A DNA stretch of 64,000 nt from Mytilus galloprovincialis. Its lineage: Eukaryota; Mollusca; Bivalvia; Mytilida; Mytilidae. Positions 22,979 to 35,964 of this stretch are shown here, piece by piece. Location of the stretch: contig NC_134849.1 of NCBI RefSeq assembly GCF_965363235.1, positions 16,952,863 through 17,016,862 of the forward strand, read 5' to 3'. The first letter of the stretch is position 1. Each line of letters opens with the position of its first letter. Under the pieces are notes generated by a model that saw only the letters and a program-made list of their open reading frames with translations, was not told the origin of the DNA and made no database searches. The translations under genes were made by a program, and so were the position numbers.

Positions 22979-23794
22979 AGTTCGTGTTGCTTAATGTTTA
23001 GATATCTATGTAGTGTATTGTTACCTATTGATGCTCCATTCATTATTTCTATTTTTCTTTTGGTATGGGTTTTTGTTTGGTCTATCTTCGGCTTATGAAT
23101 TTATATCGTCCCTTTGATATCCATTGTCTCTTTCTTGCTTACACACAAATATTGTCAGGTATCTATAAAAAAGAAGATGCAGTACGATTGCCAATGAGAC
23201 AACTCTGCACAAGATACTAAAAAACGACAGAAATTAACAGCTATAGGTCATCGTATTTTTTGTTGATTAGTTCGTCCTTTGTGCTTTATCATTTATTGCC
23301 AAAGTGGCAATTGTTCGTCTACTTTTAAGTTTTAAATGTACCTTCCAATCTCCCATACAGACTGAGTTGTCGTCCTTTCCTCCTCAAGATTGATGTCTGT
23401 ATGGGAGATTGTATACCTTTGGTATCTTCCGCTTCCTTTTGTTTTAAAGTATTAATGTAATTTTGATTGTTGAACATAGCAGTATGTAAGACAAACGTGA
23501 AGTTCATAAATTTCATAAAGTTAAATAACACAAATACCGGACTCCGAAGAAAATTCAAAACGAAAAGTCCGTAATCAAATGGTGAAGTAATCAAAGCAAT
23601 GAATACCCGTTTTATATAGATACAAACCGACGAAGTGATAGCGCAATAATTAAAGGTTAATATTGTAAAATTGTAGTCGTAGTTAGAATCATATTGAGTA
23701 TTACTTCATTGTGAACACACTTGCAGCAAAAGTATACATTTTCTTTTTGTTTGAAAACAGCTTACCTTTTTTTTTTTTTTAATGAAAAGCATAT

Positions 23795-24609
23795 TGTAAC
23801 AAACCGCCGCCACAGGCCGAGTAATTGTGGAAGGGTCTGTTGACAAGTTTTGGGGCTCTCGTCAGGAATATTCTGCATCTTGGGGTTTTTCCTTTTTCTA
23901 CCTCTAAAGACGAATGGATGCCAGGCAATGCACTCATATTTCTCAGTCCATAAACTATAGGTTCGAACGTATATTATATTTATTATTACATGTTCATGGT
24001 ATATAGTACACAGACAAATGCAGACATGCAGACGCTTAATCAGTAATCAGTTTTCGGGTCATTTAGGTCACTCAGTGTGGTGGGGGATAACTGCCTTTAT
24101 ATTTACATTTCCTTAAAAATACTTCATCTTATATTATTAAAGCATATTAACCTGCTTGGCTTTTCTGTTGGGCTAGGTCTGGTAAAGATAAACTTTCAGG
24201 TTGTTAAGCTACTAGTTAGGCTTGAGCTAACAAGTTATCCGCCATTTCACTGAGTGGAACCTTATTTATATACTTTTGAGATCCCTGAAAGCCAATCGAA
24301 AATAAGGGATCTAGCCAGGGATCCCTGAGGGCCAATGAAAACCCTGTCAGGACTGACAGAAAAATGTCCGATAAAATAGGGGCTTGACAGGAAAACCTAC
24401 ACATTTAAAAATCACACGTAAAATGGACAGTAAATTGCCTGTTCTTTAATTATTATACAAATGGGCCAAGTCCTAACTTTTCCTTTATTTAAATTTAGCA
24501 AAAGAAGCTTAAAACTTCGTTACTAGACTTGTTTCCAATTTCTAGCTGTGCGTAGAACTAGCAGACGCCGGGAGTACTGATACTAAATTCCAGCAGTAAA
24601 CTGGTTACA
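23795..24609. mobile_element. Candidate solo LTR (Gypsy-type), about 815 bp
   Basis: The piece starts TGTAACAAACCGCCGCC and ends GGTTACA, giving the short inverted TG...CA ends of an LTR. ATAT is repeated directly outside both ends (23791-23794 and 24610-24613). No internal region or second LTR is seen, so it is best read as a solo LTR fossil. Orientation is uncertain. The clear flank duplication points to moderate age. Confidence 0.5.
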
Positions 24610-24669
24610 ATATAATCCCTAAGAAACTAATCTTTAACAGATATAAATAATGGAGCCTTAATAAAACTA

Positions 24670-25850
24670 TTAATGTAAAGACTTATTTCTTACTCTTATA
24701 GAATACTTAAGAGATTTAAGATATATAATGATAACGACAAAAATATTTCCTACTGCGGTCACATGACCTGTAAAATGGCTCTTCACAGAGAAACAACAAA
24801 AATGGTTTGGACCGATAGTAAAACTTAAATATTTCCTTACTGAGACACTTTCAGGACTTATAATGGGTTGAAATATAATTTCAGGTATATGCATATTTGT
24901 GCCAGACACCTTACAATCTATGAAAAATATGTTATACAGTAAAACGAGTTTGGTAAACAAGTGGAAGGGGCACTTGCCAAACAAAATGCATAAAGTTAAA
25001 AAGTTGCAAATATAACAGTATGTCCAATTCAAATAAATGTTCATAAAGTCAATAATATTTCTGTTGCAGTCCATCATCCAATAAAGTTTTCATCCATCTG
25101 TAGTTGACTTATTTCTTCTGTTAGCATAGTAAATTCCAGGTTGTAAAAATGATTAAATGTTATATTTGTCCAGTTGTTACAATATTTTAGACGACATATA
25201 TATGTTTAAGTTGACACTTTTTGTCCCACCAACTGTTTAAAAAAAATCATTTTTATTCTCGTGATAATACTGAAAAGTATGTATTAAATTATTTTATTTA
25301 ATCATTTAATGAGAATTACTTGTGTTAATATATAATAAATGTAAGCGTCATCTGTATTTAGTAAAGTATGATATGCAAAAAAAAAAAAAAAAAAAAAAAA
25401 AATGGAAGTACTGTGAACATTGCTAAACAAGTGAAAAAGAAAACACATGCGAATCTTCCAATCCTACACACATTTCGTTTTAATTTTAATTGATCCTGTT
25501 TACCATAGTTTTGTAAATTTATTTGAGATTCTTTTGATCTTCAATTAACACATTTTATAGGTTAGGTAGATGCAAATGTATTTCCTTATGGAGTCTGCTG
25601 AAGCAATACGTATTTTTTACAACCAGGATTATTTACGGAAACAAAATCAGTTTTGCTTTACTGACGTATATATTCAATAAAGAAGTTCATGCCTGATGGC
25701 GCATGTCATACTTATTATCCATTAAATTGTATACTGATATTATCTACACTCCTTTTTAATGTCGATTTCTTTTCTTATGGTCCGATGACCAAACTTTAAA
25801 TTATTTACGTAAATTTCCATTTGTTGATACTTTATCCAATGATATGGAAG
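24670..25850. other. No gene recognised
   Basis: AT-rich intergenic sequence with a poly(A) run at 25379-25402. A 135-codon open frame on the minus strand (25077-24670) has no signal peptide, no family resemblance that I can see and no splice support. I do not call it a gene. Confidence 0.5.
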
Positions 25851-25860
25851 CTTACTTCGA

Positions 25861-25868
25861 TATAAAGA
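25861..25868 (+). promoter_or_regulatory. TATA box of the plus-strand Cys-rich gene
   Basis: TATAAAGA lies 70 bp before the ATG, with the 5' UTR from about 25890. Confidence 0.7.
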
Positions 25869-25930
25869 CAAGGCACCGCGAAGTTCAAATCATACAACAC
25901 TCGACTCATTCAAGAATAGAAATCACAGAT

Positions 25931-28900
25931 ATGGCTGTTCTAAGAATTTTGGTAAGTAATTGGATATTTTCTAAACTTTAAAATATGACTAACCATGTAC
26001 TTAGATTTAGAAATTAATAAATAGATATATACTCAATTAACTGAATATTTTCTCAAATACTTATGATTTTATCATTATTTAAAAAATAAGTTGTTTTATA
26101 ATTTTTCTCTGGTGACCTGATCGGAATAAAATTTGGGAATTTTAGAATTGAGTTTCTGAAATTTTTCGACACTTGCTTTTGTTCAAATCAAACGTTTTAG
26201 TACAGCCAAATAACTATTTTGAAATTGGAACTGTTTTCGTGTGAAATTATTTATTCAATAGTAAATTTAAAAAAGGCATCGTTCCTTCTTTAGCCGTTAC
26301 TAATGCTCGACAATCTTTAACTGTTAAATTGAAATAATATATTAATTGATTGTTTTTTTTAACGTTTAATGAAACGAAAATATGCATATCAATGAAGAAC
26401 AATTTTGATTAAATCACATATTATATATTAAGGCATTGTGTTTACAAAAAAATATGATTCGTAGGCGGCAAGAATGACTATAAAATGATAATAAATGATT
26501 CAAAGCAAAATGTTTCCACTGTAGCATTACATTGAATTTTTCTTAACTACAAGGAGATTACATCGAGCCACTATGTCTCCTATTAATTCTAAATGTAGCC
26601 CTGCATTATACATACTGGAATTAAGAATACCAAATTCTTTAAAAGTTTTTTTTTATTATTATTTTTATGTATAATGGATATTGGTCCTCATTGCTCTTCT
26701 TCGTACTTTATTTGGCCTTTTAAACTTTTTTTTATTCTTGCGTCACTGATGAGTCTTTTGTAGACGAAACGGTCGTCTTGCGTAAATACAAAATTTAATT
26801 CTGGTATCGATGATAAGTTTATTTAGAATAATAATTATTGTTTCTTACCGTTCAACCACTTATTGGTTCTTCGGCCGGTCATTGAAATTAAGTATTTTTA
26901 TTATAGGGGATTGTGATGTGTTTTATTGCTGTTGTCAACTGCCAGATTTGTGCATCAGATGCAAAAACTGAAGATCCATTTCAAGGAAAATTAGAAGATG
27001 AAAAGGGCTATCCAAAGTAAGTTGAAAAACATTATAACGATATAAAACAACAAGAATCTTTCTGAAGTTGATATTCGTTTGGTGTTTGTTTTAATTCTAT
27101 TTCTTTTGGGAGGGAAGGGTAATATTGTTACAATTAAATAAATTTACTGCATGAATTTAAGTAGCCACGAAAATGCAAGTTTTCCTCAATACATGAAATT
27201 TGATACCCAAGAAAAAATGAATCCACAGTATTTATAATTCCTTGGGCTAGGCTTATGAAAAAGGTTGACATATTGCAGAAACACATATTCATTGTTGCAA
27301 ATGTCGTTTCTTATTTGCGTCTTTCAGAAGCTTTTTTTTTATTGAAGCAAACTTCTTGTATTAAAAAAATATATGATATCGTAGCCATACAGGACCACAA
27401 ATACATTAATTAAACGCCATTTTGTTGTAATACTGGACGTTACAAACATTGAATTTGTCTTGCTTTTGAATTCACAAACACGCACAAAGGCAAATGCTAA
27501 ATTGATACATCAAAGTTCAACAGGAGCTTTTTTTAATGAAAACCCACTTGCTTTTTACACTTTTCAGAGCTGAAATAGAAGGTGCATATGAGAAGTTAGA
27601 CCGGGACACAAAAGCACTGATCGATAAAGATGCCGGTGAAATGGCAACTTTGAGTAAATACGACTTCCTGCCTGTGTAAGTACTGACTTATACTCTTTTC
27701 AATCTTTAAAAATCTATATGTTCCTCTTTCATTTATCACCAGTTTTCTCATTCATCCTTTCTGTCTCGGCTAATGAAGTTTCGATTTCATGAATAATTGT
27801 CAAGTATATTCTTACCAAAATGAGACAAAATCAAAGCAATTTACCTGCTAAGCAACGGCGTAGACAGGAACAGGGGAGGATCCAGTATATTTGAAAGTGA
27901 GCTTCATTGCATAAAGCTGTATATAAACTGTTTCTCTAAATCCGATAAACTATCGCTAATCAGGTCAAAGACTTATACACTTTGACTGTGTCGTAGTGTA
28001 TGTAAATGAAACAATCAAAAATAAGATAGTTAACAATGAAGATCAAAGCTATCAAAGAAAGAATGATATAAAAAAAGAATATTTTAATTAGAACAATTAT
28101 ATGTGTGACCTTTGCTTGTCTTAGTGTTTCGTTGAATCTCTTAATTTCATTCGTATAATGTCAGCTCATAGTTTATCAATGTTATATTATACATTACATA
28201 CTTTGCCCTCACAAATTTGTCACAATCTATCAAAGAGCATAACATTTAAAAAAAATCAGCCTATCGTTCATCCATGCTATGTTTTTCATTACAAAAAGTA
28301 AAAAATTGATTTCATGCAATGTTATTTTTCAGTTCTCATTTGTCGTCATCCCTTTGCCCTCACACATTTGTCACAGTCTATCCAAGAGGATGGCATTTCC
28401 TAAGCAGTAGTCTGGGAAAGTGTTGGATTCTCAATAGATGGTGGAATACCCCACTCTCATACGCTGTATGCCCGTAAGTACAATTATGGTAGAAAATTTA
28501 TCAAAATACTCCGCATTCATACGCTGTTTGCGCACAAGTACAAATATGATAGAAATTTTATTAAAATACTCCGCCGTCATATGCTGTTTACTCGTAAGTA
28601 CAAACATAATAAAAATGTATTTAAGTACTCTGAGTTCATACGCTGTTTGTGCATAAGTACACATATGACGGATAGTTTATTAAAAGGTTTTTATGCAGGA
28701 GAAGACAACCGGTGTATATCTACACACACAACTGGTGTCAGTCGTTTTACCCCGCGTTTGAATTACTTTTAATTCTAATTACAGGCCGTATTTACAAGAA
28801 ATAAAAACCTCAAAATATATTGGTTGAACTGCGTAATTGAATAATGCAATAAATTATTGTTTCGATTTGTTGATAGAATAAATTTGTACAGATAAAAGAT

Positions 28901-29188
28901 TTATAACTAAGAAGTTTAAGCTGTAGGAAATGAACCTTTTAACATTTGTTTTTGTATTTTCTTATATATATCTGCATCAATTCCCTACGGAAATAAAACG
29001 TAATTAACATTATTCATATTTGTAGAACAAAATCATGCCAAGGCCTACCATGTCCTGCTAAAAACTACCGTTGTACACCATCGAACTACAAGGGCTACGT
29101 AGCATGGACCTATTGTCCAGGAAAAGGATTCAGTCGCAGATGGTTTAAATTGCCTCAGTGTTGTGAATGTCAAAGATTTAAATGTTGA
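25931..29188 (+). CDS. Secreted cysteine-rich basic peptide precursor, four exons
   Basis: Coding exons are 25931-25951, 26907-27016, 27568-27675 and 29026-29188 (402 nt, 133 residues). Intron phases are 0, 2 and 2, all GT/AG. MAVLRIL plus GIVMCFIAVVNC form the signal peptide. Exons 2 and 3 code for an acidic pro-region rich in Glu, Asp and Lys. Exon 4 codes for the mature part of about 52 residues with eight Cys in the pattern C-x4-C-x6-C-x13-C-x14-CC-x-C-x4-C and a net charge near +9; the last Cys is the final residue. It matches 13073-17346 in signal exon, phases and the SNYK and CCEC motifs. I know no named family with this pattern. An antimicrobial role is likely by analogy but unproven. 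A poly(A) signal follows at 29286. Confidence 0.88.
26670..26820 (+). repeat. Dispersed repeat family R5, in intron 1
   Basis: CTGATGAGTCTTTTGTAGAC and AAATTTAATTCTGGTATCG mark a plus-strand copy inside intron 1 of the Cys-rich gene. Confidence 0.65.
28441..28690 (+). repeat. 60-bp minisatellite in intron 3, four units
   Basis: CATACGCTGT or CATATGCTGT recurs at 28459, 28518, 28578 and 28637, a period of 59-60 bp. Each unit also carries GTAAGTACA or a variant, which looks like a splice donor. It lies in intron 3 of the plus-strand Cys-rich gene. Confidence 0.85.
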
Positions 29189-29200
29189 GAGAAAGTGATA

Positions 29201-29228
29201 CAGACAGACAGACAGACAGACAGACAGA
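29201..29228 (+). repeat. CAGA microsatellite in the 3' UTR
   Basis: Seven units of CAGA follow the stop codon of the plus-strand Cys-rich gene by 12 bp, inside its 3' UTR. Confidence 0.9.
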
Positions 29229-29285
29229 GAACAATTTTGATCGAAAAAAAGATAATCCTGTATCAGTTAAAAATGTTGAATAGAA

Positions 29286-29291
29286 AATAAA
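29286..29291 (+). terminator. Poly(A) signal of the plus-strand Cys-rich gene
   Basis: AATAAA lies about 100 bp after the stop codon. Confidence 0.6.
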
Positions 29292-29969
29292 ATGTCAATA
29301 TAATATCGACTTTTAATTGTTGTTGAATGTCCCTGCCATTGAAGATTTTATCCTTTAACCCATAATGTGGTGTCCTGATGGACGTGATATGTAGTTTACT
29401 GACCGCTGCAAAGCCAACCCGACAATTACAATCACACAAAAAACTATGTATAATCAAATGTAAAACTTTGATTTTAACCTAAGTACTCGCCTTCTTTTGT
29501 GACAAAGCATGAGCAGACACAAAATCAAAGCACATTAATTACACACACAAAAATTGAACCAATCTGCAGTGTTGAAGCAAAACAACACAACACAAAAGTT
29601 TAGTATTACAAAATTCCCTATTTCATGATCTGATGCATACGGGGTTATATTTTCAAAATAGTACACTTACATTTTGTAATTAGTTTAAACATTAGGAAAT
29701 TCAACCAATGAAGTGACGTTATTTTTACTTATCAGAAATATAGTTTTGGTCTGTCAAATTTGTTCATCTATTGACAACGAGATAACGTCATTTTATAAAT
29801 CATGCAAAGTATTGTCATTGTATTTTTATCAGTCCAATAAATAATTTATTGGTTTTTTCAGATATATAGATAGTCTCTGTGGAATAACGAGACAATTTGG
29901 CATAATCTGTTGCGTTTTAGAGCTTTATAAATGACGTTTACTAATCATAAGAACCTGAGATAAACCTAG

Positions 29970-30175
29970 TTTTTGGTGGGGTTCATGTTGTTTAGTCTTT
30001 AGTTGTATATGCTGTGTGTTGTGTTTTATTGTTTATCTGTCTTTTTCTTTTTATACCATTGCATTTTCAGTTTATTTTCGATCTATGAGTTTGAATGTAC
30101 CTCTGGTATATTTCGCCCCTCTTTCATGAATTTTGAACAGCGTTATACTACTGTTGCCTTTATTCATTAACAGAA
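29970..30175 (+). repeat. Penelope-like tail (R2) joined to an R1 end
   Basis: R2 words (TTTTTGGTGGGGTTCATGTT, TCTATGAGTTTGAATGTACC) pass directly into the end of R1 (ACTACTGTTGCCTTTATTCA). This shows that the two repeats can be neighbours or that one landed in the other. Confidence 0.55.
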
Positions 30176-31908
30176 ATGAAAGCAGATGTCAAGTGTAAGT
30201 CAATGGACCAAAAAAAAAAATATTACACAAAACATTCTAGTTATAAAAAAAGGTTTCAACATGTGCGATCAAAGCACAGCATGGTATTTCCTAAACAAAA
30301 TCATGATAATTACGTCTCAAACGACACTGATAGATATACAAATTATGTGGAAAAAAAGAACGGGAGATACTAAGGTACATTTTAAACTTATCAGCCGACG
30401 CGACACTGACAACGCCGTTGGAAAAAATCATAACAACATCAAAACTAATTACAATGGAATGTAATGCATGAATTTACACACTATAAAGTAAACAAATAAT
30501 ACTTGGAAAAAGAAATACTAATACTGAGCAATATGCAATTTATAAATTGAGGACTGTATTACCGTAATTTGAAGAAATATGGAATAAATGAGGACCATTC
30601 TAACAGCAAAAAATTAATTTTCTTTTTCACGGAAAAAAGACTCTATTTATTATTTTCAACATGTTGGTGAGCTTTTTCTAAATTGGTTATCACTAATCCA
30701 AAACTTGATAATAACGTGACATTAAATGATTAAAACGACTTAGTCTGTCAACCTGTTGATAAAAATAGTGAAAACTGATTATGTCATTACGGTTATTTTT
30801 ATCAAATTGTATTGAGCATTATTGTCATACTTGACTTTTATACTAATGTATGCAATGTATATGTTTGCATTTTATTTATGATTTGATTTTTTTATAGAAG
30901 AAAAATAAAAACTTTGTCGGATGGATAAATTGACCAAGTAGTGAAATATTTCTTTTCGTCAATAAACTAATCATAGATACCAGGATTAAATATTGTATTT
31001 ACGCAAGACGCGCGTTCCGTCTACAAAAGACTCATCAGTGACGCTCTAATCCAAAAAAGTTGATAAGGCCTAAAAAGTACGAAGTTGAAGAGTTTTGAGG
31101 ACAAAAATTCCTAATGTTTTGACAAGTACGGCTATGGTAATATATTCATGGGGTAGAAAAGCATTAATATTCCAAAAATTCACTGTTAATTGGTAAACAT
31201 GACGTAAGAATCATGCTCACCATGTCAGTCTAGTTAACAAAGTATGGTTCATCTTTACATCAAATCATTATGTTCCCGTCGGGGTGTGCATAAAACATTG
31301 GCAACGAAAAATACAAATCAAGCCATTTACACCCGTGCTAATGCGAGTGTTACCAATTTAACTATAAAACTATTCATGGATTAATTTAGGTTCTAAAGAA
31401 TACAACTGTTCAATTTCAGACTAAAACTATTCATGGATTAATTTCGGTTCGAAAGGATACAACTGTTCAATTTCAGATTCAGTTGCAACTATCCACCATA
31501 ATCACTGAACAGGATTATAACTTTTAAATTTTGAAAATATCTGGTTAAATCAAAGAATACACGAACTAATCAGAAAACTCCCAGTCGAAAAAGAACAGAC
31601 GAAAACACACGAAGACATACAACGGACAGTCACACACTACACAAACAGATCATAAACACCTTTCAAACAACTAAGTATAACCTATGAACTGCGGAAAAGT
31701 CAACAGTTTCGGCATATTTCATTCCAAATACTGAGTAATTGTCTTGTCAGCTGTACATTAGTTGATTTGAAACCATGATCTGACAAATTTTCGAAAATTA
31801 AATCTACAAGGGTGCAATAATAATCTTAATACTGATCAGCTCTATTAGGTGAAAATCGACATCCATGTAAAACAATTTTTGGGTACTCTACGTAATAAAC
31901 ATAACAAA

Positions 31909-32135
31909 CTGATTGGTTCATATCATTTAAGTAAACCCAATTCTGATTGGTTAATATCATATAAGTAAACCCAATTCTGATTAGTTAATATCACGTAAGT
32001 AAACCCAATTCTGATTGGTTCATATCATGTAGGTATACCCAATTCTGATTGGTTCATATGTAAGTAATCCCAATTCTGATTGGTTAATATCATGTAAGTA
32101 TGCCCAAGTCTGAATGGTTCATATCATGTAAGTAA
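31909..32135 (+). repeat. 34-bp tandem array, seven units
   Basis: CTGATTGGTT or variants begin at 31909, 31943, 31977, 32011, 32045, 32076 and 32110. This is the counterpart of 2227-2430 with one more unit. Confidence 0.85.
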
Positions 32136-32524
32136 ACCATTTAGAACCCAACCCAGAAGATAATTCACCGTCGTCTTCTTCCCCACCTGCAAAGCGAGAA
32201 TGTTGTATCTCCATATCTGCCATTTGCATGTAGTTACTAGTGGACTGTCAATCCAAAAGGAACCACTCCGCAGCAGATAGAGCTTCTGTACAAAGGACTG
32301 TCATTCCAAAAAAGGTTCACTCCGCGGTTGATTGTGGTTTTGTACAGACTTGTCTTTCTATGTTGTGATGTTATACTACTGTTTCAGAAAAGAGAGAAGG
32401 TTTTCTATAATTAATACGTTTACTCCCGCTGAATTTATTTGCACCTGTCCTAAGTCAGGAATTTGATGTTCAGTGGTTGTCGTTTGTTTATGTATTTCTC
32501 GTTTCTCTTTTTTTTTTTCTTGAT

Positions 32525-32670
32525 TTATTAGACCGTTGGTTTTCCCGTTTGGTTGGTTTTCCCGAGTGATTGGTTTTACACTAGTAATTATTTAGGCCTT
32601 TATAACTTGCTGTTCGGTGTGAGCCTATAATCCGTGTTGAAGACCGTACCTTGACCTATAATGGTTTGTT
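32525..32670 (+). repeat. Dispersed repeat family R3
   Basis: Counterpart of 2820-2945 inside duplication copy 2, with a small extra CCCGAGTGATTGGTTTT stretch. Confidence 0.65.
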
Positions 32671-33044
32671 TTACAATATGCATTTATATTTAACGTATAT
32701 ATGACTACTAGTATATAAGTTTGAATAAATTGTGTCCACTTCCTTTTGCATATTTAGGCAAATAAAATATGTTTTAACTAAAAAATAACGTTTGCAGATA
32801 GAAAATTCGATAGTTCTTCAACCTAAAGTTAACCTATGACGTTTTAGTTCTTCTAAATTGGTTGAGTTTATTTACCTCCCCCTTTTCCACTTTATAATTT
32901 TGTATCAGTGCACAGTGCATCTAATAGATTACACATGCATATTTATCATATTTATGTGGAATGAATTTCAATGAGGCACTTGTGCGGTGCAAATAATTAT
33001 AGTTCTTGACTTATCAAGAAAAGTAAATTACCAATCAATAGAAA

Positions 33045-33195
33045 AACACGCATTTGAAGTTAAAAAGTAAAATCACAAACATTCTGAACTCAGAGGAAAA
33101 GCCAATCGGAATGTCCATAATCACATGGCAAAATCAAACGACAAAACACATCGAAAACGAATGGACAAGAACTGTCAAATTCCTTAAAATTAAAT
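33045..33195 (+). repeat. Dispersed repeat family R4, insertion specific to copy 2
   Basis: AAAAAGTAAAATCACAAACA and TCCATAATCACATGGC match 12225-12340. Duplication copy 1 has no such sequence at the corresponding place near 3200. Confidence 0.6.
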
Positions 33196-34082
33196 ATCTG
33201 AAACTTTGTTTAATGAGCATATCCTTCCAAACTGGTAAAAAATAAAAGAAATAACAAACACAGTTAAATATATCTCAATCAGGAATCTTAAATTTTAAAG
33301 ATTTTAAAAGGCATTGTGATAAATAGAAACATAAGGAACTACATGCCATAAAGTGATATTAAAAAGTAGCCAAATTCTTATACTTTGGATTCATTATAAT
33401 TATTCGTGGGGGACCAGTTTTCGTGGATTTCTATGGTACAGGTGAACAACGAAATAAAATGTTCAACGAATAACAAATTTGTTTCGACTTATATACAGAA
33501 TTTAGCAAAATCACTAGATTAAATACCCACGAATATGCAAGTTTTCCTGCGTCAACGAAAATTGGTACCAACGAAAGTAACTGAATCCACAGTATGGTCA
33601 GTTTCATTTCTTGATTTACGAACACAAAATTCAAGAAAAGTACGGCGTTAATCAGGTCCGAAGCGATAAAATGATAATTAGCTGATAAACTCTGCATACT
33701 GTTGTGCACACCTCATTTCATGTTTACTGCTCAAAGACCACTTAGCTGCGAATTGATTTTACTTAGCGGCGATTTGATTTTGCAATTTTCAAATTTACTT
33801 GATGTTTTGAAATCAAGAAAGATTAAAGTCTTCTATATTTCAACGATTTATATTTACGTTTTTTTAGCGAAATTCGCAACATACAAACAACTTGTGTCAT
33901 GAGTTTGTTTGTAATATTCAATATGTTGTCTTCCGATAGTAATTGATTTACAAAATTTAAAAGTATTTGAGTAAAACTTTATTATTTAAAAGACATAACA
34001 AGATAAAAACAAGGAGTTTGTAGAATGTCACAATTGGAATACACGCATAGAGAAATAGGTACAAATCTGATTCTTTGTAGGT

Positions 34083-35110
34083 CTACTTGGGACACGCCAT
34101 CCACGTGTAGACAACTTCGTAGGTAATCGAGCCGCCCCAAGATACAATTTTGAACATGAATCCATGTCCAGAAAGATGGTGTACTGTCGCTTTTATCCTC
34201 ACATTTTTCCCCCTGTAGGTATCCAGTGAGGTCATTCCAACCACTAAAGCAGGTGTCCTGCGGAAAGGTCTACGAAATGGTATGTACATAATTCGATGTT
34301 TGTTTCGTCTACTTGAATACCCAAGCTGTGCAGTTCCTGAAATGCCTACAAACAGTAAAATGAAATACTTTAAACTTATCAAAGCAAAAAACCACATTTG
34401 AGTGACTTCAGCCAATACAACAGTAACTACCCCCAAGCTAAGACCCCCATCTCAAACCCACCTTAAGTATATTTTAAATGCAAACAAACATAATAGATAA
34501 ATACTTACAACCATGGCGGCGGTAATGTCGGTGTCGGACTGAAATAAATTGAAAGAATAACATTTTAATTGCACATATTATGTTACAATATAAAGCATTA
34601 AATGAAATTGAAGGAAGGAGAATAAATAATAATGCATTGTTAAACAACCAATATACACATATATACATTTATTAATATTAACAAAATTACAATGATTAGC
34701 ACCTAACTGAGAAAATAAAATATGACAAATACGTATAGGTAAACATAAATTGAGGTTTACCGACCTTTGAAATAGTACGATAAAATGACAAATAAAACGA
34801 TGGATGTTAAAAAGTTTGTCTGAGTTCAACGAAAAGTACACGTACCTTCTGTTTCCAAATCGGATACTTCTGATTTCAGTGCCTGAAACTCAGTCTCCAT
34901 ATGATCTTTTGACTGCAACTTGGTTTCTTCTGATTTTGGAGCCTCGACCTCGTTCTCCATATCATTGACTGAAGAGGGGGCAACATCTGGCTTCGGAGCC
35001 TCGATCTTGTTCTTTATATCATCGACTAAAGAAGGAGAGGATTCAAACTCCACACTCCCGCCAACTGCAGAAAAAATGCACACAGTGATGAATATAAACA
35101 CAAACTTCAT
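34083..35110 (-). CDS. Secreted H-type lectin B (intact)
   Basis: Exons are 35110-34846, 34538-34509 and 34345-34083 (558 nt, 185 residues), both introns of phase 1 with GT/AG ends. Residues 1 to about 17 form a signal peptide. Residues 20-65 are an acidic, Pro/Ser-containing stalk. About 66-89 (METEFQALKSEVSDLETE) is a heptad-like coiled coil. Residues 90-98 are RHRHYRRHG from the 30-nt exon. From about 118 to 185 runs an H-type lectin domain, with the family features PALVVGM, LDT, NVRI, GF, W168 and a final YTWMAC. Cys99, whose codon is split by intron 2, and Cys183 could form the chain-closing disulfide known from snail H-lectins. Such lectins form trimers that bind GalNAc-type sugars and act in innate defence. 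Specificity here is unknown. Confidence 0.88.
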
Positions 35111-35179
35111 TGTGTCAAGCTTCTGAGGCTTTTCTATGAAAACTAGACGCGTTATAATTACGATTGTTATATCGCCTCT

Positions 35180-35187
35180 CTTTTATA
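35180..35187 (-). promoter_or_regulatory. TATA box of lectin B
   Basis: TATAAAAG on the minus strand, 70 bp before the ATG, as in lectin A. Confidence 0.75.
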
Positions 35188-35222
35188 CACGTCAACCGAA
35201 AAATGTTTTCCTTCTTGTACGT

Positions 35223-35287
35223 GACTTCGACAAACTGGTAACGCATATTCTATTTTCCTACACGTGACTTCAACAAAGTGGTAACGC
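35223..35287 (-). promoter_or_regulatory. Paired upstream element of lectin B
   Basis: The 22-bp words starting at 35223 and 35266 (43 bp apart) match the pair of lectin A. Both are preceded here by ACGTGA. Confidence 0.65.
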
Positions 35288-35964
35288 AAGTTCTATTGAC
35301 CAATGTATGAAACGAGACTTCAAGCTTAAACTGGTAGTGTGAGTTTATACATTGCATATACAATATATTCACAGAGAACATAGAAATACACTAGAATGGA
35401 CAAATAAGTAAATAAACAGTCCCGACGACTACCATTCCCCACAAAAAAAAAACGAACACAACAGCAATATATCACAATGTACGCCTTAGCATTAACTCGT
35501 TAATTTATTAAGCAAATAACAGATTGACATTGTATAATACTTTGAGATGAAATTTACATATTTTTGGTTGTCCCATATTTGTTCATTGAACTTTCCCTGT
35601 AAGACATTTATAAAGATGAAAGGATTAAAAGTAAAATTCATTACAGACCAATTTCGTAATTCAAAAGTTGTTTTCTTGTGCTCCACTTTGTAAGACTTGG
35701 GTATATGTTAGTTATATTTTTTCTCCATTTTCAACATTTTTTAACAAATGTATTAATACTAGTTTATTTGTATAAATCCGGGCTAATGAAGAAGAAGAAG
35801 TCAATTTAAAACTATAACGCAAGTAGCATAAACATGATACATAAATATATATCTTTTGAGCGCACAGGTAAAACATTTTGAGTACACAATGTGAGTACAA
35901 ACTCATTGTGTTATACTTAAAGTGAAGTATCTATTTGAGAGTTAATATTTAAAAGTGATATAAC

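Noticed and set aside
24670-25077. 135-codon open frame on the minus strand
   Set aside because: No motif, signal peptide, splice sites or relatives in the window. AT-rich DNA of this length yields such frames by chance.
28441-28690. CRISPR-like array
   Set aside because: Units are diverged tandem repeats without distinct spacers, in an intron of an animal gene.
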